Below the pieces are notes generated by a model, which worked only from the letters and a program-made list of their open reading frames with translations, searched no databases and was not told where the DNA came from. The position numbers and the translations under genes were made by a program. A DNA stretch of 64,000 bases, from positions 4,712,001 to 4,776,000 of the forward strand of contig OY969712.1 of NCBI GenBank assembly GCA_963702105.1, given 5' to 3'. Positions 1 through 9,399 of this stretch are shown here, one piece after another. How positions within the stretch are numbered: position 1 is the stretch's first letter; every line of letters begins with the position of its first letter. The DNA is from ZC4RG20 sp963702105. Lineage in GTDB: Bacteria; Pseudomonadota; Gammaproteobacteria; Steroidobacterales; Rariloculaceae.

Positions 1-2006
1 AGCTCCGCGGCTATTCGCGCGTGCAGGCGCCTGCGGTCGGAACGAAGCAGGCTCGAGTACGCGGCGTCCTGCAGCAAAGCGTGGCGAAAAGTATAGACGG
101 CCGCGGGCGGCGCGCCCTGGCACCGCACGAGGTCCACGCTCGTCAGCCGGTCCAACGCCTTTTGCTGGGCCTCGGGCGGCATGTCCGAGACCGCCGCCAA
201 GAGCTCGTAGGAGAACTGCCGGCCGATGGCGGCGCCGATCTGCGCGACTTCCTTGGCCTGCGCGACGCCGTCGAGCCTGGCCATGAGAGAGTCCTGCAGT
301 GTGCTCGGTACCGGCAGATCGAGCGAGGGCGCGCTCGGCTCGTAGTGTCCGTCCCGTTCCTCGAGGAGACCCGAGTTCAATACGGTGCGGGTGAGTTCCT
401 CGATGAACAGCGGCACGCCGTCGGCCTTATCCATGATGAGCTCCATGAGCTCGCTCGGGAGCACTTTGCCTGCCGTCACGCCGGAGACGAGCTCGGCGCC
501 GTCGCTTCGCTCGAAGCGAGTCAAACCGATCGTCGTCACGCGGTCGTCGCCGACCCACGGAGACTCGAAGTCCGGACGGGCCGTCATGAGCAGCAGCACG
601 CGTGCGGAGCGAATCCATCGCACCGTGTCCTCGAGCAGTTCCATGGTGGTCGCATCGACCCAATGGAGATCTTCGAACACGACGAGCACGGGCCGCTTGC
701 TGGAAAGCGCGACGAGCTGCGCCTCGAGAGCCGCCATCGTATTTTCCTTACGGCGTTGCGGGCTCAGCATCAATGGCAGGTATCGGCCGGAGGAGGGAAT
801 GGACAAAAGGTCCGCAAACAGCGGGGCTGTGCCGACTGGATCTCCGGCCGAGCGCGCGAGCAGGGCCTCGAGCTTGTCGAGCTTCGCCTCGGGGGCATCC
901 TTACGATCGATCCGCGCCGCGCGCTCGATTTGATTGATGACCGGGAACAGCACACTGTTGTTGCGGTACGGCACGCAGTAGTAGCGCATGAGCGTGTACG
1001 GCTCGGGCCCGAGTCGCTCCCGCAGCGCCAAGGTCAACCGCGACTTGCCAATGCCCGCCTCGCCGGTGAGCAGAACCGCCTGCCCCTGACCGCTGCGCAC
1101 CAAATCCCACCGCTCGAGCAGCAGCGAGACTTCTCTGCCGCGACCGACGAGAGGCGTCAGCCCGCCGCGGTGCGTCGCTTCGAACCGGCTGTCTACCGCG
1201 AGCTCGTCGCCGACGTGCCAAGCCCGCACCGGCGCGGCAAACCCGCTCGCGGAATGAAGCCCGAGATCGGTGTAGCGGAACAGGTCGCCGACGAGCCGTC
1301 GCGTGGCCTCGGAGATCACGACATGATCGGGCCGGGCGATCGCCTGCAGACGCGCGGCGAGATTCGGCGTTTCCCCGATCACGGCCCGTTCCCGCGATTC
1401 GCCCTCGCCGATCAGCTCGCCGACGACGACCTCGCCGGTCGCGATGCCGATGCGAACGTGCAGGGCGAGCCCACCCACGATCTGGAGCCGTGGGACGGCT
1501 TCGGCAATCTCGAGGCCCGCTCGCACAGCGCGTTCCGGATCGATCTCGTGCGCACGAGGGTAGCCGAAATACGCGAGCAGGCCGTCGCCCATGAATCGCG
1601 CAATGTAGCCGGAGTATCGATCGAGGACGTTCTTGCAGGCAACCTGGAACGCCCCGATGATCTCGCGCATGTCTTCGGGGTCGAAGCGTACCGACAATGC
1701 CGTCGAGCCCACGAGGTCACAGAACATGACCGTTAGCTGACGGCGTTCAGCCCCGGCGAGGCCCGCTGCGACCTGCGTCGACTCGACCTCACGCTTACCG
1801 CCGAGCGTGTCTGCCGGCAGACGCTGTGGCAGGCCCGCCACGGCGTTCAGCAAACGCTTGCGATCCCCCAACGCAACGCCGAGCTCCTTGAGATCGTCGC
1901 TCGTGAGCTCCCGAAGGAGCGCCAAGTCGATGTGGTGCTCGGAGAAAGCGCCCGAGTACTGCCCCAGGCCCAGCGCTTCGAGCCACGATTTGATTTCGGC
2001 AGCCAT
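1..2006 (-). CDS. SAM / adenylate-guanylate cyclase / AAA ATPase signalling protein (3' end outside window)
   Basis: The reading frame opens at ATG 2006-2004 and stays open to base 1, so at least 668 residues are encoded and the C-terminus is missing. Residues about 1-60 (KSWLEALGLGQYSGAF) look like a SAM domain. A class III cyclase catalytic domain follows from about residue 90 (RRQLTVMFCDLVGSTALS; metal-binding Asp97; GDGLLAYFGYPRAHE). An AAA/NACHT-like ATPase starts near 290, with P-loop GEAGIGKS near 315 and Walker B VLVVFEDLHWVD near 440. Proteins of this build are usually 1000-1200 residues with a TPR C-terminus, which would lie outside the window. The family is usually linked to sensing through cyclic nucleotides, but the signal is unknown. 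No strong Shine-Dalgarno precedes the ATG; the start rests on the complete SAM domain. Confidence 0.9.
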   Translation of the reverse strand, partial: MAAEIKSWLEALGLGQYSGAFSEHHIDLALLRELTSDDLKELGVALGDRKRLLNAVAGLPQRLPADTLGGKREVESTQVAAGLAGAERRQLTVMFCDLVGSTALSVRFDPEDMREIIGAFQVACKNVLDRYSGYIARFMGDGLLAYFGYPRAHEIDPERAVRAGLEIAEAVPRLQIVGGLALHVRIGIATGEVVVGELIGEGESRERAVIGETPNLAARLQAIARPDHVVISEATRRLVGDLFRYTDLGLHSASGFAAPVRAWHVGDELAVDSRFEATHRGGLTPLVGRGREVSLLLERWDLVRSGQGQAVLLTGEAGIGKSRLTLALRERLGPEPYTLMRYYCVPYRNNSVLFPVINQIERAARIDRKDAPEAKLDKLEALLARSAGDPVGTAPLFADLLSIPSSGRYLPLMLSPQRRKENTMAALEAQLVALSSKRPVLVVFEDLHWVDATTMELLEDTVRWIRSARVLLLMTARPDFESPWVGDDRVTTIGLTRFERSDGAELVSGVTAGKVLPSELMELIMDKADGVPLFIEELTRTVLNSGLLEERDGHYEPSAPSLDLPVPSTLQDSLMARLDGVAQAKEVAQIGAAIGRQFSYELLAAVSDMPPEAQQKALDRLTSVDLVRCQGAPPAAVYTFRHALLQDAAYSSLLRSDRRRLHARIAAE

Positions 2007-2117
2007 GGCGAGAAAACGTGGAGAAGGCTTAGGGAAACTGTAGCACAGCCCGGGGACCGTTATAGCGAGTCAACGACCAAGGCGACGCGGTCCCGAGGTA
2101 ACGATACGGCTCCGCAA

Positions 2118-2672
2118 TCAAGAGCCTGTCACGTTCACGAGGACATGCACATGCGCCAGGATATTGTCCTTTTGGTACAGCAGCCCGAAATAATGCCCGT
2201 TGGAAGGCGGATTCGCGGCCAACGCGTTGAGATTCTGGAGCTCGACCGTGACAGAAAAACCCGTGTCGTTGAGCACCACGTTCGCCGCAGGAAACACGTT
2301 TCCGCTCGAGCCGATACGTGTGAGCTCCGTAATTTTGATGGGGTCCGGCGGTCCTGGGACCGGGGTGAGCGCGTCGCTGATTGGCGCCGGTGTCAGCATC
2401 TTCGGAACAGGGTTGGCCTTCTTTACGCCATGCCAACCATCGATTTGAACAAACGCATTGTAGGGGAACCCTCCTACGTTGCCGAGCACTGGCCAACTCA
2501 CAATGTCCTTCCATGTCCCGTATACGTCCGCGATCAAGTCCTCGGCCGAGTATTGAGCCGGCGTGCTTTCAAGCTTATCCAGAGCATGCAGCCAGCGGTT
2601 GCTTGCGTTATTCACTACGATGCTGACGTATTCGAGTGCATCGGTGAGAAAGCCAGTTGTGAGCGCTCGCAT
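2118..2672 (-). CDS. hypothetical protein, second gene of a two-gene operon
   Basis: This 184-residue protein is not recognised. ATG 2672 is chosen because AGGAAACG sits just upstream; the frame stays open further upstream but only through the tail of the preceding gene. It begins MRALTTGFLTDALEYVSIVV and contains short hydrophobic stretches and a Pro/Asp-rich middle (VPGPPDPIKITELTRIGSSG), with no clear signal peptide or catalytic motif. It lies 31 bp downstream of the larger unknown gene ending at 2704, so the two are probably co-transcribed. The C-terminal half (VVLNDTGFSVTVELQNLNAL) reads like a beta-sandwich. Confidence 0.7.
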   Translation of the reverse strand: MRALTTGFLTDALEYVSIVVNNASNRWLHALDKLESTPAQYSAEDLIADVYGTWKDIVSWPVLGNVGGFPYNAFVQIDGWHGVKKANPVPKMLTPAPISDALTPVPGPPDPIKITELTRIGSSGNVFPAANVVLNDTGFSVTVELQNLNALAANPPSNGHYFGLLYQKDNILAHVHVLVNVTGS

Positions 2673-2703
2673 ACTTCGTTTCCTGGTCGTTGGCGTCAGA
2701 CTT

Positions 2704-3735
2704 CTATTCCGGAGAGCAGCACGGCCCGTATTGCGTCGCGTCTTGAAGCCACAAACCAAGCGCCGCTGGAGCCAGCCAGTTCGACAGCTCACCGAAATCC
2801 CATGGCCCGCCCGCGCTACTCATGTCATCGAATCGCACGCTCTTCGTCATCGTCAGCTGCGTCCAGCCGGGCTGTGCCGGAAGGCTTTCCGCGAGCAGAT
2901 ACCCCTCATCGATTTCGAGCGAACCGTTTGCGGGCATCAGCGCCTCGTTCAAGCTGTAGTCCATTCGGATCTGAGAGGAAGTGACATTGAAGTTGATGTT
3001 AAGCAAGTTCTCATACGTGACGGCTGCGCCTTGAACCCGTTCATACAGCAAGTCATTCCAACTCTGCCCAAGAGCGGCGGCAATATTCTTTTTCGGATAT
3101 CCAGCGGCGGCATTTTTGTCGACGGTATATGTATCCAGGAAGAAGTCGCTGCACGCGCTCCAACAGCGCGGGTCGAGGGCGGCCGCCATGTCCGCGAGCG
3201 CGCGGTTCACTTTCGCCGTGGCCACAGTCGTGGTGATCAGTTCCTTCGCGTCGTAGCAGGTGTTGCAGGTCGCCTTGACGATTTGGCACTGGCCCTCCGT
3301 GAAACTCACGAGGTCGTCAAGCACCTCGGAAGCCTCCTGCGGCTTAACGTCTGCGAGTACAGCCACATCAACGTTCAATGACTTGCCAAGCATCTCGAAG
3401 CTCGCGATCACGGCATCTATCTCTTGCCGGTACGAACGGTCCCGGGCCAATCGCATCCGCTCGATTCGCCGCTTGCTTCCGAATCCAGCCGCGGCCAACA
3501 TATATAGAGCCCGCCGACCTCGGCTTCGACTGTGTTCGTCCGTTGCATCTCGCACGAGCTCAATGGCGGACGCCAGCCGTATCGGAATGAGGGACCCTCT
3601 GATCTCTTCCGGAAGAGGAAGCCGTGACAGCAAGGACGGTCCTGCGTTGGGCAGATACAAGCAGTGGTATTGGATGCTCCACATTGCTGATGCCAACATA
3701 GTCGGCTGCCGGCCGTGACGCTCGCTCGATAACAT
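2704..3735 (-). CDS. hypothetical protein, first gene of a two-gene operon
   Basis: This product of about 343 residues is not recognised. ATG 3735 follows GGGGGG at a suitable distance; an in-frame ATG at 3753 has a poorer site. The protein looks soluble and mixed: an N-terminal part with MWSIQYHCLYLPNAGPS, an acidic helical middle with a Cys cluster (CQIVKATCNTC), and a C-terminal part that looks like a lipid- or membrane-facing sandwich (TYENLLNINFNVTSSQIRMD). The Cys-rich centre could bind metal, but no family is proposed. Only 31 bp separate it from the downstream unknown gene. Codon use resembles the flanking genes, though with more AT-rich codons than the SDR next door. Confidence 0.7.
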   Translation of the reverse strand: MLSSERHGRQPTMLASAMWSIQYHCLYLPNAGPSLLSRLPLPEEIRGSLIPIRLASAIELVRDATDEHSRSRGRRALYMLAAAGFGSKRRIERMRLARDRSYRQEIDAVIASFEMLGKSLNVDVAVLADVKPQEASEVLDDLVSFTEGQCQIVKATCNTCYDAKELITTTVATAKVNRALADMAAALDPRCWSACSDFFLDTYTVDKNAAAGYPKKNIAAALGQSWNDLLYERVQGAAVTYENLLNINFNVTSSQIRMDYSLNEALMPANGSLEIDEGYLLAESLPAQPGWTQLTMTKSVRFDDMSSAGGPWDFGELSNWLAPAALGLWLQDATQYGPCCSPE

Positions 3736-3999
3736 AAGCCCCCCATTTTGCATTCCGGAGACTGTGAGTATCGCAGGTCGATGATAGTCCCGCGTACGTC
3801 ATTATGCATCGAGTTTTTTGACTCCGAGCCGAGGACAGCGTAGCAAACGCGATGAGGCCCCGCACCCGGGGTTTCCGCGCGGGCGGAGCCACCTTGTACG
3901 TGCGCGCCACATCGGAATCCGGGTCTCACCTCGAGGCTAGCGCCGCCTCACTCGTTCGGGGCGTGCGCGGGGGCCGCCCTCTCAGCACCCTCGAGCGAC

Positions 4000-4827
4000 T
4001 CAGTCTTTACGACGCTCCCACTCCTCCATGAAATCGTATGCGGACATGAGCCGCCGGTGCCGCTCCTCGACGTGCGCCCGGGTCTGCGGATCCGTGGTGA
4101 TATAGAACTGTCCGGCGGCGACTCCGGCCAGGATCCGCCTTGCCACCTCGTCGGGATTCATACCCGCGGCCGTGTCCGGCGGCGTCGTCGCATACTCGTT
4201 CGGCCCGCCCAGACCGCCTCGATGCTGCGCGGAGGTGACGTAGAAGTCGCTGCTTACCGGCCCCGGAGTCACGACTGAAACGCCGATCGAGCTGCCTTTC
4301 AGCTCGTGCTCGAGCGCCTCGGAGACCGCGACGATCGCGAACTTCGACGCGGCATAGACTCCGTTACGCCGGTCCCTGACGACGAGGCCCGAGATCGACG
4401 CGGTGTTGACGATGTGACCGACCTCGCCGGTGGCCCGCATTCGCGGCAGGAACGAGCGCACGCCGTGAACGACACCGTAAAGGTTGACTCCGAGGAGCCA
4501 CTCCCAAACGTCGTCCTCGACATTCTCGATAAGCGGCCCGCGGATGAAGACCGCGGCGTTATTCATGAGCAGGTTAACTTGGCCGAAGCGGCGCTCGATC
4601 CGCTGTGCCGCGGCCTCCACTGCGCCGGCGTCGCTGACGTTGACCCTGATCGCAATGGCCTCCGCGCCGAGCGCCTCGACTTCGCGGCACGCCGCGTCGA
4701 GCGGCTCCGCCCGCACGTCGAGCAACGCAACGGACATGCCCTCGCGCGCAAAGGCCTTCGCGCAGGCGAGGCCGATGCCCGAAGCTGCGCCCGTGACCAC
4801 GGCGACCTTGCCTCTGAACTCGCGCAT
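4000..4827 (-). CDS. SDR-family NAD(P)-dependent oxidoreductase
   Basis: This 275-residue classical short-chain dehydrogenase carries the full motif set: TGAASGIG at residues 12-19 for the dinucleotide, NNAA near 90, Ser in NTASISGL near 144, and YAASK near 158 for catalysis. Asp37 in ALLDVRAEP, at the end of beta-2, suggests NAD rather than NADP. It probably oxidises or reduces a hydroxyl or carbonyl group on a small hydrophobic substrate; the substrate cannot be read from the sequence. The C-terminal tail (QFYITTDPQTRAHVEERHRR) resembles SDRs in sterol and aromatic degradation clusters. Its neighbours are unrelated, so it is probably monocistronic. Confidence 0.92.
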   Translation of the reverse strand: MREFRGKVAVVTGAASGIGLACAKAFAREGMSVALLDVRAEPLDAACREVEALGAEAIAIRVNVSDAGAVEAAAQRIERRFGQVNLLMNNAAVFIRGPLIENVEDDVWEWLLGVNLYGVVHGVRSFLPRMRATGEVGHIVNTASISGLVVRDRRNGVYAASKFAIVAVSEALEHELKGSSIGVSVVTPGPVSSDFYVTSAQHRGGLGGPNEYATTPPDTAAGMNPDEVARRILAGVAAGQFYITTDPQTRAHVEERHRRLMSAYDFMEEWERRKD

Positions 4828-5011
4828 TGCTCCCGCTCACCGCTACCTCGACCGCAGGAGTATAAGCGGCATATTCGGTGGGCCTACACTGCCCCCGACA
4901 GATCCCGTGCCCCTCCGCCGAGGCGGTCGTGGGCGACGCGGCGACGCCGCCGCTTGGCTCGAGCACGCGCTCACCGTCCGAGGCTCGGTGCTGCGCGAGC
5001 ACGCGAGCCGC

Positions 5012-6028
5012 TCAAGGCGCCGGTATGATCTCGATGCGGTTCGCCCGAAACGAGCCCACCCAGAGGTCGTCTCCTACCTCGAGCACGGTCGTGCCCGCGC
5101 CGAAAGCGCTCGTGTCGGCCCGGCTCAAAACCTCGTGCACGGCAAGCGTCCGCGGATCGATCTTGACCGCCTTCCAACTCCCGTCGCCTTGGCCCACGGC
5201 CCAGAGCGAGCCGTCGCGTGCCCAGTGCACGTTGTCCACTCGGAACCCGAGCGGCACGTCGCGGCGTGCGGGCGGCGTCACGCCGCGCGACAGGCGTGCC
5301 AGCTTCTGGCTGCCCCATTCGGCCATGTAGAGCGTCTTGCCGTCGGCCGAGAGCTCGACGCCGTTCGCGCCGGCCGCTTCGCTGCCGGGCACCTTCTGCC
5401 ACCCGCTCGACGTATGCCATTCCCAGAGCTCGCCGTTGGGCTCGCCGGCCATCATCTTCTGCCTGGCGGCCTGGCCGCCGCCGCGCGGCAGAAAGTTCGT
5501 CGTCACGAAGCCGCCATCCGGCAGCCCACGCACCGAGTTCAAGCCGATGGGGTCCGGGGCGACGACGCAGCCCACCCACGTGACGGCGGGCATCGCGCTC
5601 GCCGTGTCGATATCGAAAACTTCGATCGCCTCGCGTGCGCCGTGGCCGACGGCAAAGACCTTGTAATCTGTCCCGGCGGCCGGAGCGACGTACAAGCCGT
5701 GCGTCAGGAACCGGCCCTTGTCCGGCGGGCCCGGACATCCGGGGTATGTTTGCGTGTCGGGACGGTCCTTGGCCGACGCGGACGGGTAGGCCGTGTAAGT
5801 CTCATGGTCGCGGACGCGGATCAGCCTCAGGCCCCCGCTGCCCTCGTACGCCGAGGCGGCCACCCAGTTGGGTCCGAGGGCGACGAGGTCCTCGGGCGAC
5901 TGCTGGCCGCAGACGACGTCGGGGGCCGGAGTACATGCCGGCGGTTTCGGCTGAGGTGGAGGCTGGGCGGATGCCGATCCGGCTGCGACGACGGCGAGGA
6001 CGGTTAGCAGTATCGCGGTTGCTCTCAC
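5012..6028 (-). CDS. secreted SMP-30/gluconolactonase-like beta-propeller protein
   Basis: GTG 6028 is chosen because AGGGGC lies six bases upstream and a signal peptide follows at once (VRATAILLTVLAVVAAGSASAQ). The frame is open for another 380 bp upstream, but that part reads as noise. The mature part of about 315 residues has propeller-type repeats (GLYVAPAAGTDYKVFAVGHG, GANGVELSADGKTLYMAEWG, NVHWARDGSLWAVGQGDG) typical of SMP-30/strictosidine-synthase folds, which hydrolyse lactones or bind metal. Secretion argues against a cytoplasmic sugar lactonase. No partner gene is evident: the SDR downstream and the ABC operon upstream look independent. Confidence 0.85.
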   Translation of the reverse strand: MRATAILLTVLAVVAAGSASAQPPPQPKPPACTPAPDVVCGQQSPEDLVALGPNWVAASAYEGSGGLRLIRVRDHETYTAYPSASAKDRPDTQTYPGCPGPPDKGRFLTHGLYVAPAAGTDYKVFAVGHGAREAIEVFDIDTASAMPAVTWVGCVVAPDPIGLNSVRGLPDGGFVTTNFLPRGGGQAARQKMMAGEPNGELWEWHTSSGWQKVPGSEAAGANGVELSADGKTLYMAEWGSQKLARLSRGVTPPARRDVPLGFRVDNVHWARDGSLWAVGQGDGSWKAVKIDPRTLAVHEVLSRADTSAFGAGTTVLEVGDDLWVGSFRANRIEIIPAP

Positions 6029-6288
6029 GACGGTGCCCCTGTTTTGCGATCTGGTAACGTATCGTACATCGTCCGGGCTGGTGCAGGGCCTAAAGCTGGA
6101 CCCCGCGAACGGGCGGAATCGAATCGCTGGGCGACATGAGCGCCGTCGTCCCTCGGCGGCGACGACCTGGTCAACGCCGGAGGCGAGCATCGCGGCACTG
6201 TATGTGCAGAAGGGCCCGAAAGAACGGCCGAGCTTCGCCCACGGTCGCGGGGGACGTGAGGTCCTCGAAGCTCGCGGGCTGGTAGACG

Positions 6289-7011
6289 CTAGTCCGCGTC
6301 GCGGCGCCCGAGCCGCGCATCGCCCACGATGCGGCCGTCCACGAGCTCGATGGTCCGATCGCAGTTCGCCGCGAGCCGTGCGTCGTGCGTCACGAGCAGC
6401 ACGGCACACCCATACTCTTCGTTGAAGCGGCGAAATAGCGCGAACACCCCGGCCGCCGTGTGCGAGTCGAGGTTACCCGTCGGCTCGTCGGCGAGCAGCA
6501 GAGGCGGGCGCAGCAGCAGTGCACGGGCGATGGCTACGCGCTGCTGCTGGCCGCCGGAGAGCTCGCCGGGCTTGCGATCGGCGAAGGCCTCGAGGCCGAC
6601 CTCCGCGAGCAGTGCCCTGCCCTGCGCCAAGGTCTCGGTTGCGGGCCGTCCCTGCGTAAGCATCGAAGGCATGAGCACGTTCTCCAGCGCCGAAAAGGCC
6701 GGAATCAGATGATGGAACTGAAACACAAAACCGATGGCCGCCGCCCGCAGGGCGGTCCGGGATGCGTCGTCGAGCCCGCGCGTCGCTCGCCCCACGAGGT
6801 AGAGCTCACCAGCGGTCGGGACATCGAGCAAGCCGATGACGTTGAGCAGGGTGCTCTTGCCGGATCCCGAGGGGCCGACGAGCGCCGCGAAGTCCTTGCG
6901 GGCGAGAGCGAAATCGATGCCGTGCAACACTTCGACCTCGGTGGGCCGGCCGACGTTGTAGGACTTGCGCAGGCGGGTGAGCCGCAGGACTTCGGGTTCC
7001 GGCTCAGACAT
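6289..7011 (-). CDS. ABC transporter ATP-binding protein, MacB/LolD type
   Basis: This 240-residue ATPase has Walker A GPSGSGKS near residue 44, a Q-loop in FVFQFHHL, signature LSGGQQQR near 143, Walker B LLLADEPTGNLD and the H-loop VTHD. The tandem GNLDSHT is characteristic of the MacB/LolD/FtsE group, which powers FtsX-type permeases instead of pumping directly. Its ATG at 7011 overlaps the stop of the upstream permease gene by 8 bp, indicating translational coupling. It is the last gene of an adaptor-permease-ATPase operon. The product probably works with the permease at 7004-8206 in efflux or envelope lipid/protein handling; substrate unknown. Confidence 0.94.
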   Translation of the reverse strand: MSEPEPEVLRLTRLRKSYNVGRPTEVEVLHGIDFALARKDFAALVGPSGSGKSTLLNVIGLLDVPTAGELYLVGRATRGLDDASRTALRAAAIGFVFQFHHLIPAFSALENVLMPSMLTQGRPATETLAQGRALLAEVGLEAFADRKPGELSGGQQQRVAIARALLLRPPLLLADEPTGNLDSHTAAGVFALFRRFNEEYGCAVLLVTHDARLAANCDRTIELVDGRIVGDARLGRRDAD

Positions 7012-8206
7012 TGCGGATGGCCTCGACGGGATCGAGCCGTGCAGCGCGCCGGGCCGGAACGGCCGCGGCGAGCAGGCCCGTCGCGCAGGCAACGAGCATG
7101 GCTGTCGGCACGAGCGCCGGCGGCAGCGGGACGACGAACAACCCCGGCCCAAAGGTGTTGAAGACCCAGACCATGCCGAAGCCAACCAGTGCGCCGACAC
7201 CCGAGCCAACGAGGCCGAGCACGGCGCCCTGGAGCAGAAAGACGCCTAGCATTTGCCCGCGTGTCGTCCCCATTGCCCGCAGGATGCCGATCTCACGCGT
7301 GCGCTGCACGACGCTGACCGACAGCACGCTCGCGATCCCGAGCGCGACCGATAGCCCGACGAACAGGCTGATGAGATTCGTCGAGAGGCTCTGTGCGCTC
7401 AGCGCGTTCAACAGCTGCGAGTTCGTCTGCATCCAGCTCTCGGACTTCAGTCCCGTGAGCCGCCCTATGCGCCTGGCGACGCGATCGGCTGAGAAGATGT
7501 CGTCCACGGTCACGTCGATGACCGTGACGCCGCCCGGCAGACCCAGCAATGACTGCGCCTGTTTTAGATCGACGTAGACATTGCGCGAATCGACTTCGCG
7601 CACGCCGAGCTCGAAAATGCCTGCCACCGTGACGATCGCCGCCCCGGACTGGCCCGACTCGAGGCGCATCTTATCGCCGACGCGCAACCCGAGATTCTTC
7701 GCGAGCAGCGAACCGATGACGGCGTCGCCCGCACCGACCTTGAGACGCCCTGCGACCATATAGCGGCCGAGCGGAATGATGCGCTCATACCGCGGCACAT
7801 CGATGCCGAGCAAGGCTGCCGACTCGCGCGCCACCCCGCGCCGCGCGAATGCCGGGCCCGAGGCCACGGGCGAGACGGCCGTCACGCGCGCCAGCCCATC
7901 GAGCTCGTCCCGCACCTGCTGCCAACTGTTGATCGAGCGCAGGCGCTGGGCGCGTTCGTCCTCGAGGACGAGTTGCAGCGTGCCGGGCGCCGCCGGCACC
8001 ACGCGGTTGGCCTCCTCCAGCGGCTGCACGCGGATGTGCGCCTGCGTTCCGAGCGTGCGCTCGATCGTGTTCTCCTGCAAACCGGAAATGAGCGCCGTCA
8101 GGAACACGATCACGGCGACGCCGACGGCGATGCCGACGAGGATCAGCGCCGTCTGCATGTGCCGCTCGCGCAGAAACTTCAGCGCAATCGTCCACTCGAC
8201 CCACAT
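7004..8206 (-). CDS. FtsX/MacB-type ABC transporter permease
   Basis: This 400-residue inner-membrane protein starts at MWVEWTIALKFLRERHMQT. It has one N-terminal TM (ALILVGIAVGVAVIVFLTAL), a periplasmic domain of about 230 residues (MacB_PCD), then three C-terminal TMs in an FtsX domain ending in the conserved PARRAARLDPVEAIR. ATG 8206 lies 5 bp after the stop of the adaptor gene. The architecture matches MacB-like and LolCE-like permeases whose ATPase is a separate polypeptide. The frame extends further upstream, but that part only shadows the adaptor gene. It should couple ATP hydrolysis to periplasmic conformational change for the adaptor at 8212-9399. Confidence 0.93.
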   Translation of the reverse strand: MWVEWTIALKFLRERHMQTALILVGIAVGVAVIVFLTALISGLQENTIERTLGTQAHIRVQPLEEANRVVPAAPGTLQLVLEDERAQRLRSINSWQQVRDELDGLARVTAVSPVASGPAFARRGVARESAALLGIDVPRYERIIPLGRYMVAGRLKVGAGDAVIGSLLAKNLGLRVGDKMRLESGQSGAAIVTVAGIFELGVREVDSRNVYVDLKQAQSLLGLPGGVTVIDVTVDDIFSADRVARRIGRLTGLKSESWMQTNSQLLNALSAQSLSTNLISLFVGLSVALGIASVLSVSVVQRTREIGILRAMGTTRGQMLGVFLLQGAVLGLVGSGVGALVGFGMVWVFNTFGPGLFVVPLPPALVPTAMLVACATGLLAAAVPARRAARLDPVEAIRNV

Positions 8207-8211
8207 CGCGA

Positions 8212-9399
8212 TTACTCGAAGCCGGCCGGGGGCGCGTTGCGGTCGGCGTCCGCCCGATTTCCTCGGTTTCGGTCGTCGCCATAGGCGGCGGCAGAGCCAG
8301 CCGGCTCGACGGCAGCGCGCACCCGCCTGCCAACTCTCGTCGCATCCGGATCGCGGAGCACGACATCCCCTGCACGAAGGCCCTGCGTGACCTCGCTCAT
8401 GCCGAGGCCCTCGAGCCCGAGGGTCACCGGCACGGCCGCCACGCGGCCGTCGCGTACGGCATACACTCGCGCCTTGTGCCCCTGCCTGTCGGCCACCGCG
8501 TCGTTCGGCACCGCGACCGCGCGCTCCCGCCGCGCCGCTTCGATGTTGACCGAGACCGTCATGTCCTGAATCAGGAACGGCGGCGCTGGCGCCACGGCTA
8601 GCCGCACATCGACGGTCCCGCGGTCGGGATCGACGCGCGGCGCGATCAGCGTCACGACGGCGTCGAAGACGCGATCCGGATAGGCATCGGCAACGCACCG
8701 CGCCTGCTGGCCGAGCGCGAGCGCACCCAAGTTCTTTTCGTCGACCGGCACCAGCAGCTCGGTACGGCCGCTGCGGGCGATCGTGAACAATACTTGTCCG
8801 GGCTGGACGACGTCGCCGGGCTCGGCATTGCGGGTCAGCACTTTACCGGCGATCTGCGAACGCACGCGCGTCTTGGCGAAGGCCGCCTCCGCGGCGGCGA
8901 GACGCGCCCGCAGCGTTGCCTCTTCCGAGCCGCCCGGCGCGAGCCCGGCCGCGGTGAGCCTCGCGGTACCTACGCTCGCCGCGGCCACCGTTTCCGCCTG
9001 CTCGGCCTGCTCGACGGCCTCGCGTGAGAGCAGCTTGCGCGCAAAAAGCTCCCGCCGACGTGTCGTCTCGCGCTGAGCCTGCGCCAGCGTCGCTTCGGCC
9101 TCCCGCAGCCGCACCTGTGCCTGCGGACGCTGCGTATGCACGAGATCGTCCAACGCGGCCTTGGCCTCGCGCACCTGCGCCTCGAGATCGTCGGCCCTCA
9201 GAACGGCCAGCACCTCGCCCGGGGCGACCTCGTCGCCTTCCTTGACGAGCCGCTGGAGCACCACGCCTGTAATCTCGCTGCCGACCGCGGCCGTCGACGC
9301 CGCCACGACGCGCCCCGTGGCGACGACGGTCTGGACAAGCGGCTGCGACTCGACGCGATACGCCGGCACGACGGGCCCGGCCCAGGCGCGGTACAACAC
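8212..9399 (-). CDS. RND/MacA-family periplasmic adaptor (membrane fusion protein)
   Basis: About 395 residues are read from GTG 9399. Lipoyl-like half motifs (EITGVVLQRLVKEGDEVAPG and VLTRNAEPGDVVQPGQVLF) flank an alpha-helical hairpin (residues about 75-165, rich in AEATLAQAQRE), and a beta-barrel domain follows. This is the HlyD/MacA layout linking an inner-membrane pump to an outer-membrane channel. The start is odd: the hydrophobic anchor expected at the N-terminus is encoded just upstream in frame (RAALAGAILALALAG), back to a TAG near 9501, but no ATG, GTG or TTG precedes it. A non-standard start or a sequence error is possible. It is first in the operon with the permease and ATPase. 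Confidence 0.88.
   Translation of the reverse strand: MLYRAWAGPVVPAYRVESQPLVQTVVATGRVVAASTAAVGSEITGVVLQRLVKEGDEVAPGEVLAVLRADDLEAQVREAKAALDDLVHTQRPQAQVRLREAEATLAQAQRETTRRRELFARKLLSREAVEQAEQAETVAAASVGTARLTAAGLAPGGSEEATLRARLAAAEAAFAKTRVRSQIAGKVLTRNAEPGDVVQPGQVLFTIARSGRTELLVPVDEKNLGALALGQQARCVADAYPDRVFDAVVTLIAPRVDPDRGTVDVRLAVAPAPPFLIQDMTVSVNIEAARRERAVAVPNDAVADRQGHKARVYAVRDGRVAAVPVTLGLEGLGMSEVTQGLRAGDVVLRDPDATRVGRRVRAAVEPAGSAAAYGDDRNRGNRADADRNAPPAGFE

Noticed and set aside
21..1736. A 571-codon rightward frame covering the left edge
   Set aside because: It is the antisense shadow of the cyclase/AAA gene; the minus strand has all the domain motifs.
8211..8225. CGAGTAATCGCG as another copy of the arabinose-locus motif
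   Set aside because: Only GAGTAAT is shared; the TTGTA part is missing and the place is a gene junction in an efflux operon.
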